Position numbers and translations under genes: made by a program. A stretch of 64,000 nucleotides of DNA from positions 11,862,013 through 11,926,012 of the forward strand of contig OY365810.1 of the NCBI GenBank assembly GCA_959347315.1, written 5' to 3'. Under the pieces are notes generated by a model, which worked only from the letters and a program-made list of their open reading frames with translations, was not told the DNA's origin and did not search any database. Every line of letters starts with the position of its first letter. Position 1 is the first letter of the stretch. Shown here piece by piece: positions 35,761 through 47,429 of this stretch. This DNA comes from Bimastos eiseni. Taxonomy: Eukaryota > Annelida > Clitellata > Crassiclitellata > Lumbricidae.

Positions 35761-37130
35761 TTTCACTATAGGTAATCTTCTCTATTCGGCCAAATACAAA
35801 TTATTTTACCAACTATTCGGCCGAATACGAATAGTATGTAGCCTAAGCAATAGTTTCGATTCAGTAAATTTAATACACAAACTAAATGCAAACAGTTAAC
35901 TATATGTAATTTTTGCTTCCTTTTGCCGATCTTTGTAAACTAAAAATGTAACTCATTTAACTAAACTTAGAAATGAGACGAACAACACTGCGATACTGTG
36001 GTCCAGGCAGCAGAGAATTACTTTAGTCAACTATAGGCCTATAGGAACTATTAATAATAGGCTGTAGGTTCTGCGACGATTAAGATAGTATAAAAATGAA
36101 ATTTAATCTAATAAATAAAAATACAATAAAATGTGGAAACATGTACAAGTGTAACAACTTACTATAACTGAAATTCTATTGCATTGAAGTCTTTTTTAAA
36201 AGTTTGCTCTTTTTCTCAACTTCCCCAAGAGCCTAGCTCTTCAGTGCTTAGCTGACTTTAAGGATCTTTTTCACAAAACAAAAGCTTACGTGTTTCCAAA
36301 TGGAGTTTCTTGGACGGTTATTTATATATTTTAGAATTGAAAGTCTTCGCTAGCAGGCAGCTTACGTAGGTCTAGGCCCCTGGGGGACAATGAGAGAAGA
36401 CAATAATTTCGTGAGCCAAGAAATTGCCAAATAAACATCCGCTGCTATAGTGCTGCTCAACTAAAATAAACTTAGGCCTATAGGCTAAAACGACTGATTA
36501 TATATAGTGTTTTTATTATAGGGCCTACATAGTATAGGCCTACATCTAGATCCCTATATAAAATTATATAAACATAGGGTCAACATAATTATATATAAGT
36601 ATATAAACATAATTACATCAAATTGTTATAAGAGCCTACATAATTATATCTAGGGGAGGGTTGCCGTTGAAGACGAGACGATTTTCAAACTTACTTAGAT
36701 GGTGGGCTTATTAAACTGTTAACAAGATGTAATTGCATTAGCATGTACAGTAGTATGGCATGTTGGGTATCATATGATATCTTTTCTAGTAATATAGGGC
36801 AAATGTATGTCTATCTAACAAAGTGCTATGCTTAAAATGGCACCGAAATGCGCCTCTGAATTGCTAGTTCCGTGAGAGGCGCTATATAAATTCTCAAATA
36901 CGATTGATGAACTGTTTCTAATTGAAATGTGTGCATCACAGTATAAAACAAGTTATAAATCTATATATATTATATATATATATGTGTGGTATTTAATCGT
37001 TCTGTAATGAAAAACAACTGATAACAGTGATAATTTAAGTAGGCTACGTACACGATCGTGTCTGCAATAGGCCAATGCAAATATAGTATTATGGTAGCTG
37101 TGTACCGAACCTACTCTGGGCTGAGTAAGG
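35761..37130. other. Intergenic with a LINE-like 3' tail
   Basis: AT-rich DNA. A segment at 36845-36910 (GAGAGGCGCTATATAAATTC) resembles LINE 3' tails seen elsewhere in the window. A TA microsatellite is at 36961-36985. No exon was seen. Confidence 0.4.
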
Positions 37131-37137
37131 CGCCTCT

Positions 37138-37509
37138 CTATGGGGGCCTCTCTATGCTCCGGAGGGCTAGGTGGTGTTGAGAACCAATTGGTAAGGAAGA
37201 TAACAGAATGGACTTCAAATCCTCAGTATCGGGGCTCGTGGTCTGCGCTACCGAAGTTCTGGGCTCAAACTTTACATTACCACACTCAGGTTCTTGATTA
37301 CCAACACTCTTTTCAGAACTAATAGAAGGAGAGTAGGTAGAAAAAGTACTTAACATAGTTAGCCTTTCAGAGAGATTATCTACAGGTCCAGTCAGTTTTG
37401 TATGTATCATTTCTGTCATCCTATTCTGTAATATATCCAATCTATCCTTAATAGGTTCTAAAACTCTTTCGTCAATGTCAGACATGGCAATTATTAAGAA
37501 TTCAGGCAA
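37138..37509 (-). CDS. Uncertain reading frame of 123 residues
   Basis: An unbroken frame starting MPEFLIIAMSDIDERVL with an amphipathic stretch (EPIKDRLDILQNRMTEMIH) and a Ser/Thr-rich second half. The composition looks more protein-like than the neighbouring frames, but I recognise no family and see no clear splice sites. It could be part of a mobile-element ORF or chance. Confidence 0.25.
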   Translation of the reverse strand: MPEFLIIAMSDIDERVLEPIKDRLDILQNRMTEMIHTKLTGPVDNLSERLTMLSTFSTYSPSISSEKSVGNQEPECGNVKFEPRTSVAQTTSPDTEDLKSILLSSLPIGSQHHLALRSIERPP

Positions 37510-37678
37510 GAATGCAGCTTACTAGTTTAATGTGAAACCTAACAATTATAATAACTGCACTAAACAGTTCTAACAGTTCTACAAACTACACGAAGATGAA
37601 ATGACGAACAAGGTTAAACGATACACTTCAACATAGAATAATATCTAGCAGCAATAGGCCTACTAGACGTATCAATAC

Positions 37679-37687
37679 ATGATGATG

Positions 37688-37764
<77 letters not shown>

Positions 37765-37765
37765 C
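37679..37765. repeat. ATA trinucleotide microsatellite
   Basis: Nearly pure AATAAT array of about 85 bases. Confidence 0.95.
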
Positions 37766-39700
37766 ACAAAGGTAGTAAAACACAGTAGCACTTTACTTTT
37801 AAGACACAAGCACTGGTGCTTTTCTATATTCCTCGGACATAAAATGGTCTGGAAAGTAACAAAGCAATTATCTCCTTACTTCCTTTTTCTTTACAGACTT
37901 TCACCAAGATGTCCATCTTCACTTCTCATAATCTCCATAACATCCATCAGTAGCTATGGCGACACGGCGACTTACAATGCTAAACTGATCTCACTTGGAC
38001 AATCCTCTCGTTCACATGACGACAGACTGATTGACACTTACCTAGGGATGCATGGCGCTTATAAAAGGATAGCCTCCCGACATCATTTGCCGCGCACGGG
38101 AAAGACTTAATACCCCTTCATCACAGGGTGCCAAAACGCTTAGCTACGCCTTGTCGGAGATCCACGCGCAGAGCCATTAATTCCAACCTTTGAAGGCATG
38201 AAATATCAGATATCATTGACTGAGACGACCTCCTATGCCTATTGCATCAGCATTGTGCAAGGTTATATATATATATATACACACAAAAGGCAGGTAATAG
38301 CTTAACTGAAACTTGGTAATGTAATGTATGCTTTGAACAAACATTCTATGATCGTTACAGCTGTAGCCTGTAGTGACTGTTTGGTGAGGCAAAACATTGC
38401 CAAATAAAACAATATTCGCTTGATTTCGCCATTCAAACCCATTACCTTAATAGCAAGCGCCTGCATTAGGCGTACAATATTATTGTAAAGAACAAAGCGA
38501 ATGAGAACTTTATTAAGCCCGTATACGCACTGCCTCATTTTAGGAGCCGTCTCATCTAAAGCAGCCGTCCCCTAACTTCCCTAAGTAAATAAGGGGTCTA
38601 TGCAAACATATTAAAACCATCAAGTGTGTCGTGTTGCTGAGCTTGGTGATAGAGGAAGGAACCGGCGGTATCTCTCGTCATCCAGAAGGAGTTGGCGAGA
38701 GAGAAACATCGCGACAGAGCCCAAATTAACATTTCTATCTACATTATATCTACCATAAAAAAACAAATATTATGATGACCATGATGACGACACTTGTCGG
38801 TGTTCTTATAATTTCTAGTGTGGATTTAATTGTTCAATACATCTTTTCTTAAGAAACCGAAAAAGTTGTGAAACCTGTAATGAAATGGAATATCAAAGTC
38901 TAACAAAAGAGTTTTCTAGGACTGGATAACTTTGAGTAATATACACATATCTTTATTTTCTACATCCACATAATTTTTTATAACATAGTACACCACGAGA
39001 TTTTGATTAAGACGAGTCTTTGGCACAGTCCTCCTCTTACATGTATCTCAGCATTCAAGCTCAGATGACTGTGCCAGACAGCACTCCTCAACATCCACCA
39101 TCATAAAACCCAGGTTTTTCCACTCATCACTCTACAGGGTTCATGCTCCATTGTTGAAGGCCAACCTCTACAAGAATTCCACTCCTAATTCATCAATCAT
39201 CCATCTTCCAAACTTTCTCATTTCTCATCATCAAGAAAACACTATCGGCTCTTCTACATCTTCTCAGGTGTTCTCTGAAAACCAGACATAGATCTTCCAC
39301 CGACATATCTGAATAAACGATGCAACGTTCACGAGACCGCTGGTGTCCTGTGCTTAGCTATGGAATAGAGCATTAGAAAATTTGAATTTATGAGTACATT
39401 TGTGAACTCGTCTATTTACCTGAGGCTATAATGCTGGGATCTCTCCCCAGTAGTTCATTTTTCATAAAGCACTACATAAATTGATAAATACAACACATTT
39501 AAATGAATAGATCTGGCCACTACATACATCGCTGTTACATGTGGCACATTTGGTGAGCACTGAGCACAGACAACATGTGCCATTTTCTATGCCATTTAAA
39601 AGGCATTTCACATGATATAGAATTCAAACAACGAAACACTAAAGTCAATTATGAAAAAAAAAAATTTAATTAACCCACTCATCGAGATTTCTATAAATGT
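37766..39700. other. Intergenic, nothing recognised
   Basis: No supported exon or mobile element. A short TA run lies near 38264-38280. Confidence 0.4.
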
Positions 39701-39704
39701 ACCT

Positions 39705-40788
39705 ATCTGCTGAAGTCATGTTATAAATTTTGAGTCTTTCACCAGCAAACAGTGGGGGCAAGTCCTTTGGCATCTGGATCAAGTCAAATTTTCAGTCAAG
39801 ATGAAGATCAGTGACAGCAAGTTGCATGGCCGCTTTCAACGTCTTCATCGTCTAAATTGAGTGACTAGTTAATTAGTGACTTCAATTGAGAAGGCGATGC
39901 ATAAGATGTTAAACAAAGACACATCAAAGCTAAATCGTAAAACCACAGTTGTAGCTAACTGCCCTTTAGTTTAATCTAACTGACCACTTTGCATCTGTTC
40001 AAAGCCCATTTAAAACAGTATATCACTGAAACAATGATCACTTAAATAAAGTACGCAATAAATAGTATTTAGGAAAACAAACACCGATGCTACTACTAGA
40101 AAGCAATTGCCTGAACTGGACAAGGGTAACTATACATGAATCATGGAATCCGTGTGGTTAATTAATTTACTTCTCCCTTTGAGCCTAGCGATGTAGTTCT
40201 ACAATTCTACATGTCTGTATCTTTCTCCAGCCGTTGTTGATCAGTTAATTAATCGACTTCAATCTTACAAAAGTCAACTTGGGAGAAATAAAGGAACGGA
40301 TCTCAAACAATCTGTGACAGCTTGAATCTGTTACAGTACTAAAAGGATATTTAGAAAAGCAGTCATAAAGTCAGGTACGACAGATGCACGAAATACAGAG
40401 AAATACTATCTCCTTTAATAGATCAGAAAATGGTATTCATGGTTTCATAGCAAATTAATGGAAAAATTTTATGAAATCCAGCATAAGTCAATCAGCAGTA
40501 ATGTGCATGATCTAAATCCAGCAACATCATAAGTTGTACGTCTGAAGCACATTTGGAAACATTTTCATATGGGCACCATATGTACTAAATGATTTTGCTA
40601 GCAGGGAAAATCAAAGACTTCATAAAAATTAAAGACTTTGAACATAAAAAAGCTTAAATTGGCTTACCAGAGGCTGCAATCTTTCATCCTCCTTGGTAAA
40701 TTCTGCCTTTCCTCGTCCAGCTCCAGCTCTTGCAATTTCTTTCACAAGGCTAGTCGAAGCACCTTCTCCAATTCCAAATGAAAACAAT
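39705..40788 (-). pseudogene. VWA5A-like pseudogene fragment (exons 10-11 equivalents)
   Basis: The exon at 40788-40668 matches exon 10 of the complete gene (FSFGIGEGASTSLVKEIARA) with two extra residues (AGAGRGKAEF against AGRGTAEF); its acceptor and GTAAGC donor are intact. The exon at 39851-39705 matches exon 11 (MKTLKAAMQLAVTDL), but a Trp codon has become TGA at 39794-39792, 15 bases are missing just after it, and the original donor is lost. No other VWA5A-like exons are seen nearby, so this is a partial, decayed copy. Confidence 0.8.
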
Positions 40789-41283
40789 CTGCCAAACAAA
40801 GTGCACAATTCCAAGCATATAAAAATATCAAACAGGAGAAGATATATTTTATAAAAGAACTTCACAACGACAGTAATGACGACAACAACGATCATGATGA
40901 TACTAATAACCACAACAATGATAATGATGATATAAGCAAGCAGACCAAATAGAAATGAAACAGTAAGACAGTTATGACAGGCCAATAAAATGTCAACTCT
41001 TGACGATAGCAGAAAAGACAACAATATACACGTTGATGAGGATGAATGACATTGATTAGATTGCTGCTCATTTCTTTGATCTCTGGTGCCTCATGAGTCT
41101 TGACCAAATGGCTCTATGCGCTGAATTGTGATTCTGAGATTCTGAACTGCCGAATATCTTACAACCGACTATCAAATCTTGCTTTGCAAATTGTAAAAGT
41201 ACCATATCGTAGCATGATTGAGAACAAAGTTTATAGTATTTCTAAAATTAGTCTATTATACAATTATAGGAACATTATGTAAC

Positions 41284-41515
41284 CTTCGAAAGATTCCGTC
41301 AGAACAACGTCACAAAGTACTCCTCCACTGGAAGGGTTGATAGAGGAAATCAGTGTAGAACGCAGACTGGTTGGTTGCCAAGACTCGAAACATGCAGCAG
41401 AGTAAGTAGGCAACTGAGTAGAACTACCTAAGTAACTTAACAAAGAAATTAGAGGTGTTGGCCGATACTTACATAAAACTGCGCAGAAGAAGGTAACGAG
41501 CCCACGCACGGACAT
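41284..41515 (-). CDS. Possible 5' end of a secreted-protein gene
   Basis: The ATG at 41515 lies 55 bases downstream of a TATAAA box. A consensus donor (GTAAGT at 41472) and an acceptor at 41428 would remove 45 bases, giving MSVRGLVTFFCAVLCSSTQL, a convincing signal peptide. Without splicing the frame stays open but puts charged residues in the hydrophobic core. Exon 2 (41427-41284) ends at a weak donor (GTTACA). I cannot find downstream exons or a family. Confidence 0.4.
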
Positions 41516-41569
41516 TGATGCTTAAGTAACTAAACCAACGCTTTCTTCCCTGTCCCTACAAAACTGAAC

Positions 41570-41575
41570 TTTATA
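41570..41575 (-). promoter_or_regulatory. TATA box of the 41.5 kb gene
   Basis: TATAAA within GATATAAAG on the minus strand, 55 bases upstream of the ATG at 41515. Confidence 0.5.
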
Positions 41576-41589
41576 TCGCACAGGAGAAT

Positions 41590-43140
41590 CGCCCCTCTCC
41601 ACCCAAGCTGTTCCTCCTTTATATTTAAGCACTTTAGATTGTCTAAGTTAATACCCTTTTAATAGAATATGATGAATATATAGGTCATAGTCTATGTTGG
41701 ATATTTAGAGGTACGGCATATGCAGCAACAGAAGAAAAACCTAACACCCAACAATATATATATATTTATATATGTGTGTGTGTTTACATTTAGGCCAATT
41801 ATATTCATTTATACATACTGACTTACGTGAAGAGTAATTTGCATAAACTAAGGAAACTCGGATTTCTGAAAAAATTAAAAAATGTAGACTTCAGAGGATC
41901 TGTAAGAGTCATACGAATCCTATGACGAATTTAAGCCTATACAAATTATTCTGAATAAAAGATTAAAACCTTATGCTTGTAACTCAGAGTAAATGGGAAT
42001 ATGTCTACTACCATGCCCGTTTTTACATGAATAACTTTTCATTGCAAGGTTTTCCAAGCAATTACACCAAAAGGCAATGTATGTCTTCTATAAGATGTGC
42101 GCATGTGAGCGCGCACAAGGGCCGTGGAGTCAACGCACACAACGACTTACTATGTGCACACAAGGGTAGGTTAAAAACAGCAACCCCTCAGGTTTTTTGC
42201 TAATATCTCATCCAGAAGTAGGAATCAATCACTTAAATTTTACGTGCGCAAAACTAACTCATATCTTCCTGTAGTAGCCAAAATTGACTGAAATATTTCA
42301 AACTGAGCGAAAATTATATCACTTTTAAAGAGTGCAACCAGGGTTTTCGTTTGCTCATAAAACATTAATCTTAAGAAAAGTGACAGCGTCTATCTATACC
42401 AGACATCGGTGTTGGTCAGAGCAATAGTTGCGATTCTCAAAATGTCAAAAACTTTACCTTAGATTTATGCAGTGAAACTTTTTCTGAGCGTAGGCTAGTG
42501 CTACGGCTAAACCCCAGCTGGCCCTGTAGACCTAAAGAAAGTGGCTGTTCATTGAGAGGACAGCTCATAGAATAAGACATCTTAAGACGCGCCTCTTTAG
42601 AACGGTTTAAACGCCATATTTTGTAACAATGTGAGATTCCAAAAAAGGCCTTTAACAAAAAGCCAGGTGCAGTGATAATGCAAACGTTTATTCAAATATA
42701 CAGTTAGTATGCACTACGAATAATGCAAAAATATGAGGATAACGCAATCGATCAAACATCAGGTCGTTCATGCATCTACCATACGATAACCATAAACGTG
42801 CATTGTTTCCATTAGTAAAGAAATAAATCAAATACAGCCAAATATGTGCAATGAATTTAGTCAGTGAGCAACAAAGAAAGAAAGGGCCCTGAAAGGAACA
42901 AGGTCCCGTTCTGTCCAGGGTCACCATTTCATCATTGAATAATATACAGAATGACAGAGTATTTGTGCAAGTCATCCAGAAAAAAGAATATTGAAGATTT
43001 CACGGGGCAATGTGACGAGACACACAATTATGTCCATCGACTGTTTTAAACGTCGAACTATTTTATGATCTAATAAAGAACAGTAGCTGAAAGGATTTGC
43101 ATCTCGGCAAATGTATTGTTATTTCAATTGTCTATAAATG
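41590..43140. other. Intergenic, weak exon-like frame only
   Basis: Mostly AT-rich. A minus-strand frame (42658-42470) of 62 residues ends at a donor-like AAG|GTAAAG, but it has no recognisable domain. A short TA/TG run lies near 41752-41785. Confidence 0.3.
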
Positions 43141-43149
43141 TTTCTTATT

Positions 43150-45232
43150 TTACAAATACAAATGAGCCAGATTTGCCTTACTAATATACAGCGCAGTTCT
43201 CATAATCGCTTTGGAGAAATCCACCCGAAACCTTAGAATGCTGACTGAATACCGGTTAAGACGATCATATTCTAAACTGAAGTCTGTGATTTGCTCATTG
43301 AGAATCACACAGCATCGCGTATTGATATATCTCAGATATTCAAGAGAACACATGTAAATCCGCCGGCTGGCTTTTGGCGATGCTGTCAATGATCTGCATA
43401 AAGTGATAAAACCAAGAAGAATCTGGATTTGCCCATCATATAATCCACTCCATTCGTTTTTCAACGGGAAAGGAATAAATTCGTTAAACAATTGATCCTG
43501 AACGACAGATAAACTTTTCAGTTGTTTCGCGACTTCCTTACACAGATCGAAAGCCATTCTGTAGTTACGTAGGCCATTGTAGTAAAAGTTGGCCCTATAG
43601 GCGGAACTGACAAAATAAGTCGAATTAAATGGCAATGTCAGCTCGTTCAGCATTATCTCTTGCAAAACAGGAAAAATACTAGTTTTCATTCTGTTTGTGG
43701 AATACGACCAATGGTTTTTTAAATAGTTATCCTCGTCTCTTACGTAACAAGTAGTGGATGAAGTCATGTGCTCACATGATCCGGAGTATAGCATTAGGTT
43801 TTGATTTTGGACGTGTTTACCTCCGCACGATAACCAAAGTTGCTGGTAAATTTCAGAGATCGACCAACCAAGATGTAATCGAATGCGTGTAAAACCGTAA
43901 TCCATTTTCTGAATTGACAAATCAAATAACTCATCTGCAGATGCAATAAAATCTTGTTTGCGTTTTTCATCTTCATGTTACTTTAACTTCGATAGTTGAA
44001 GATGCATCAGTATGCCTTTGTACAAATATTCAAGCTCAGGACAGAAGCAATTTGAACTGCATATGCTGAGTATCCTAGAATCCTGCAATTGCCTATCATC
44101 ACTTTCATTCATGGAAAGATAAAATAGTTGGGAACATTTGGCCGACAGTGGATAAAGTCTGTGATTGGGCAGTACGATAAAACCACAATCCGTCTGATAT
44201 GCCTTTGGTTCGTTTCTGATGATCTCTGTAATTTCTACTTCTCTATAGCTGAGTAGTAAACTGATTTCATTGTGAACGTCCGTGCTGCACGGCAAGTCAT
44301 CCATTATATTATTTGAAGGTATGAAATAATGTGAGAAGTTCCTTTCTTTAAGTTTTTCCATGAAATCCAGGAGCAGTTCTCTCACGGATGTTACTATGTT
44401 TCTGACTTCCCAAAATTTTGAAGGTTTTACCTCGCATGCCCATAGCATCAGCGTCTTGAAATAATAATTGGAAATGAAAGTTTCATTTTCACCACCGCAC
44501 TTGATAATCACGTCTCTCTTTATGATTCTCAGCAAGTGATAAATGTACTTTTGTACAGGTGTCCAGCAATTGTGTATTAAACTAGTTTCAGCTTGTGAGA
44601 ATGAATATCTCCATTGAGTGTCATCATTGGGGTTCTTCGCGTGACACTTTGCAACCAGATGACATCCACCTTCCACCTTTAACTATTTTGTCGATTATGT
44701 TCTCAGTTGGCCAATCATTGATACGTTTACGACTAATCCACTCAATCGCGTCTGGGGGCCATAATGGACAGGATATGGCGTAGACACTATCCTTAGTAAG
44801 CGAATGAATGTCTTGCCATCTATCAAAGACAATTCCCAAGACAGATCTTAAGTAAGAGTTCCGAATACGTAGTACTCCCATGTGAGCTGGTCCTTTGTTG
44901 ACAACTTGTGGTTTGCGAACAAATTCTTCGCTGTTTCTCAGCCTTACAAATCCAATATGACAATCTGTCTTGTCAATTGTCAGCGCATTTTTACATCTCG
45001 TAGGCGAATTGGCGTGGTTATAAATGGCGCAGAGTGTCGTGTCACAGAACATGATGTCAAAGTCTGTTGGGTTTGAAAGAAAGTACAAAAGAGGCAGCTC
45101 AAAGAAACTCCCGCAGAGTAGATGCCTGGCTGGTTCATGTCTTGAGGAAAGCAACTTACGGAATTCAAAATAATCTTTTGTGAAATCACAGTCTCTGAGG
45201 TCTCCAGAAATCATTGCTATATGGGTATACAT
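43150..45232 (-). pseudogene. Mab-21/cGAS-like receptor gene, broken
   Basis: The Mab-21 domain starts at 45232 and has the nucleotidyltransferase motifs GSFFE (residues 41-45) and DFD (57-59), then WPPDAIEWISRKRINDWP, WRYSFSQAE and YYFKTLMLWACEVKPSKFW, which are signatures of the Mab-21/cGAS-like family. A tail of about 270 residues follows, with helical repeat-like parts (AYRANFYYNGLRNYRMAFDL). The whole would be near 690 residues in one exon. Two lesions break it: a tandem 7-base duplication (44666-44672 and 44673-44679) shifts the frame inside the domain, and an in-frame TAA sits at 43980-43978. Family members with catalytic acids make cyclic dinucleotides that signal to STING. A sequencing error at either lesion is possible. 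Confidence 0.8.
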
Positions 45233-45377
45233 ATCATTTCTATTCCTCAGTATGTTACTTAAAATGTATGTTATAATCAGTTCAATGCATTTTGCACAAT
45301 ATTGTCAGAGAAAACTGTATTTTTGCGCAAGTTCCAGATTAGTAGTGTGGCAAAATTGCCTCGGCTAGTTGGCGATC

Positions 45378-45446
45378 AATGTCTCGCTACAATGTCTCGC
45401 TACAATGTCTCGCTACAATGTCTCGCTACAATATCTCGCTTCGCTT
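45378..45446. repeat. 13-base tandem repeat
   Basis: About four and a half copies of TCTCGCTACAATG. It lies between the start of the Mab-21-like gene and a plus-strand TATA-like sequence. Confidence 0.9.
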
Positions 45447-45449
45447 CGG

Positions 45450-45918
45450 GTATATATATAGGAGAGACATAAAGGGTAAGAGTAATCACGGAAGTAGAGA
45501 GAGTCGTCGGAAGTTATTATAGTCCGTCGCTGTATGATAAAGGGCCGTCAGAAGTCGCCGTTGTCGTAGTAGTTGTAAAGACAGCGTTCTGTAAAATAAC
45601 TGTTCGATGACTGTGGATTTTATCGAAGAAATAAAGATAAATCAGTCGGGATCGAGTCGAAGTTATTTGTAATGAGCTCAAATCGTGGACATTGGCAATC
45701 TTCCTCATATCTGCGCCAACAAACCAGACTTACCTCGCCGATAGTCGGACCTGGGCAAACAATATTGCGGCCTCCTGAGGGTACCAGAGAATTAAGGGGA
45801 GAGGAACCAGAATTGTCGCAACCGATACCGAAGGGTAGAATTGAAGTTCACCACAAACTGATATCTCATTGGCGAAGAGCAACCCTGAGTTACGTTACAG
45901 TAGCTACACCAGCAGAGG
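45450..45918 (+). other. Possible promoter with first exon, or LTR-like segment
   Basis: TATATATATA at 45451-45460 is followed by about 200 bases and a frame from ATG 45672 (MSSNRGHWQSSSYLRQQ) to a donor-like GAG|GTATTA at 45918. An AATAAAG word near 45630 and the compact layout would also suit the R-U5 part of an LTR. I cannot decide between the two. Confidence 0.25.
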
Positions 45919-46616
45919 TATTATTTCATTTATGCTAATCATGTAAAAATCTGAAAATTTCTGTGCGCAAAATAATTGCATGAAATGTACCTTTAAGAAT
46001 AAACGTCGACTCGTCTGCACAATCGTCTGACTGCCACTTATGAGTTACTGTTTGAAAAATACTGAATAAAATTGCATCCGGGTACCGTCAGTTGACGCGA
46101 CCGAGCAGCTATAAAGTGAACAAATTGATGGTATGATAACTGTGCTACAGAGCGTTAAGTACATGTATGTTCGCATTTGGTAATTCGACACAGGTCTACA
46201 TTTAGGCTAATGGTTAAATAAACAGCATGACTTCCACAAAGCGTCCTTGTTATCGGGAGTAATATCATAAGTACAAAACACAGCCAGAAGGCAAATCCTA
46301 TACCTAAGTTCATGCACTGCTGTTTGTTGTGCTTACGCATCATACTGCGTTCATTCATTTCAGAAATGTGTATAATTATCATGTTGCAATATGTAGGCGG
46401 GGTGGAGTGTTTATGAGAAGTCATTATAGAATGACTGTTACATGGCTTTAAGAAATCTGCCTCTGATATTTAGTTGGTGCCTCTACTCTGTGTCTTTACG
46501 ACCTATTTAAGTGACAACCCTTCACGCTGCCTGCAAGACTAATCATCTTTGATATGAATGCGTCGTTAAACAAACGTATTAACACACACGCACATGCATG
46601 TAACTTTAAGCATATA
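45919..46616. other. Intergenic, nothing recognised
   Basis: No supported gene or repeat. Confidence 0.35.
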
Positions 46617-47429
46617 CAGTCAGGGATGTGGTCTCGAGGCCGCGGTCTTGGTCTCGAAATCGTCTTGAGACTAGAAAACTGAGGTCTTCGTCTCGAATGC
46701 ATCGGTCTTGGTCTTGGTCTTGGTCTCGGTCTTGGTCTCGAATGCGCCGGTCTTGGTCTTAAGCGGTCTTGGGATTGGCCTCCGTCTTAAATTAGCGTTC
46801 TTGGCCATTTGCCGTAACAGAGCAATTTTTTCAACATTTTTCGGTTATTTTCGATTGTTAGAGACACTGTTTAGGCCCTACGCGATTGACCGAACTGATA
46901 GATCAATATAAATTATACATGTTACCAGGAGCAGAAAGAAATGCATTTGCAACGGAGCCATCCATTTCAAAATTTGCTTTTACAAATTACAAGGTTTTGG
47001 AACAATCTAATAATTATGTGGTCGGCCACGTGTAGACACTATTAACCTACAATTCCGAGGTCCGTGGTACATGTACACCATTCAAACGGAACGTTAATCT
47101 ACTTGTTCAGATGTTTTAAAATATTAACCTATTGTATACTGTAAGTAATTCATAGTGTGATCTTTTCAGGCCCAAGACAAGGGCTGAATCTGCAGACGTT
47201 CAGAGTGGCCGTTAAAACTGTTTTCTGGACCATTATTAAGATTAGTATTCTTCAGCCATAAAATCAATGTTTTAAGCGCGTTATTCCGTTTTAGCGTCTT
47301 AATAAATTGAATTGTTTATAAAGAAGAGTGTCATTCTTGGTCTAGGACCACTCGGTCTCGGTCTTTGTCTTGGACCTCGGTCTTGGTCTCGGTCTTGGTC
47401 TTGAGCTTTTAGTCTCGTGCCCAACACTG
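46617..47429. mobile_element. CTCGGT-rich repeat, copy 2 (hAT-like termini?)
   Basis: The left end begins CAGTCAGGGATGTGGTCTC and the right end, inverted, begins CAGTGTTGGGCACGAGAC. Both ends hold many GGTCTTGGTCTCG words around an AT-rich core with no transposase. CAGTG-type termini are seen in hAT transposons, but I could not identify a clean 8-base target duplication. Confidence 0.5.

Noticed and set aside
43930..43980. An intron removing the in-frame TAA of the cGAS-like gene
   Set aside because: GTAACA at 43981 and the CTGCAG acceptor near 43930 exist, but the phases differ (2 against 1) and the splice would create another stop.
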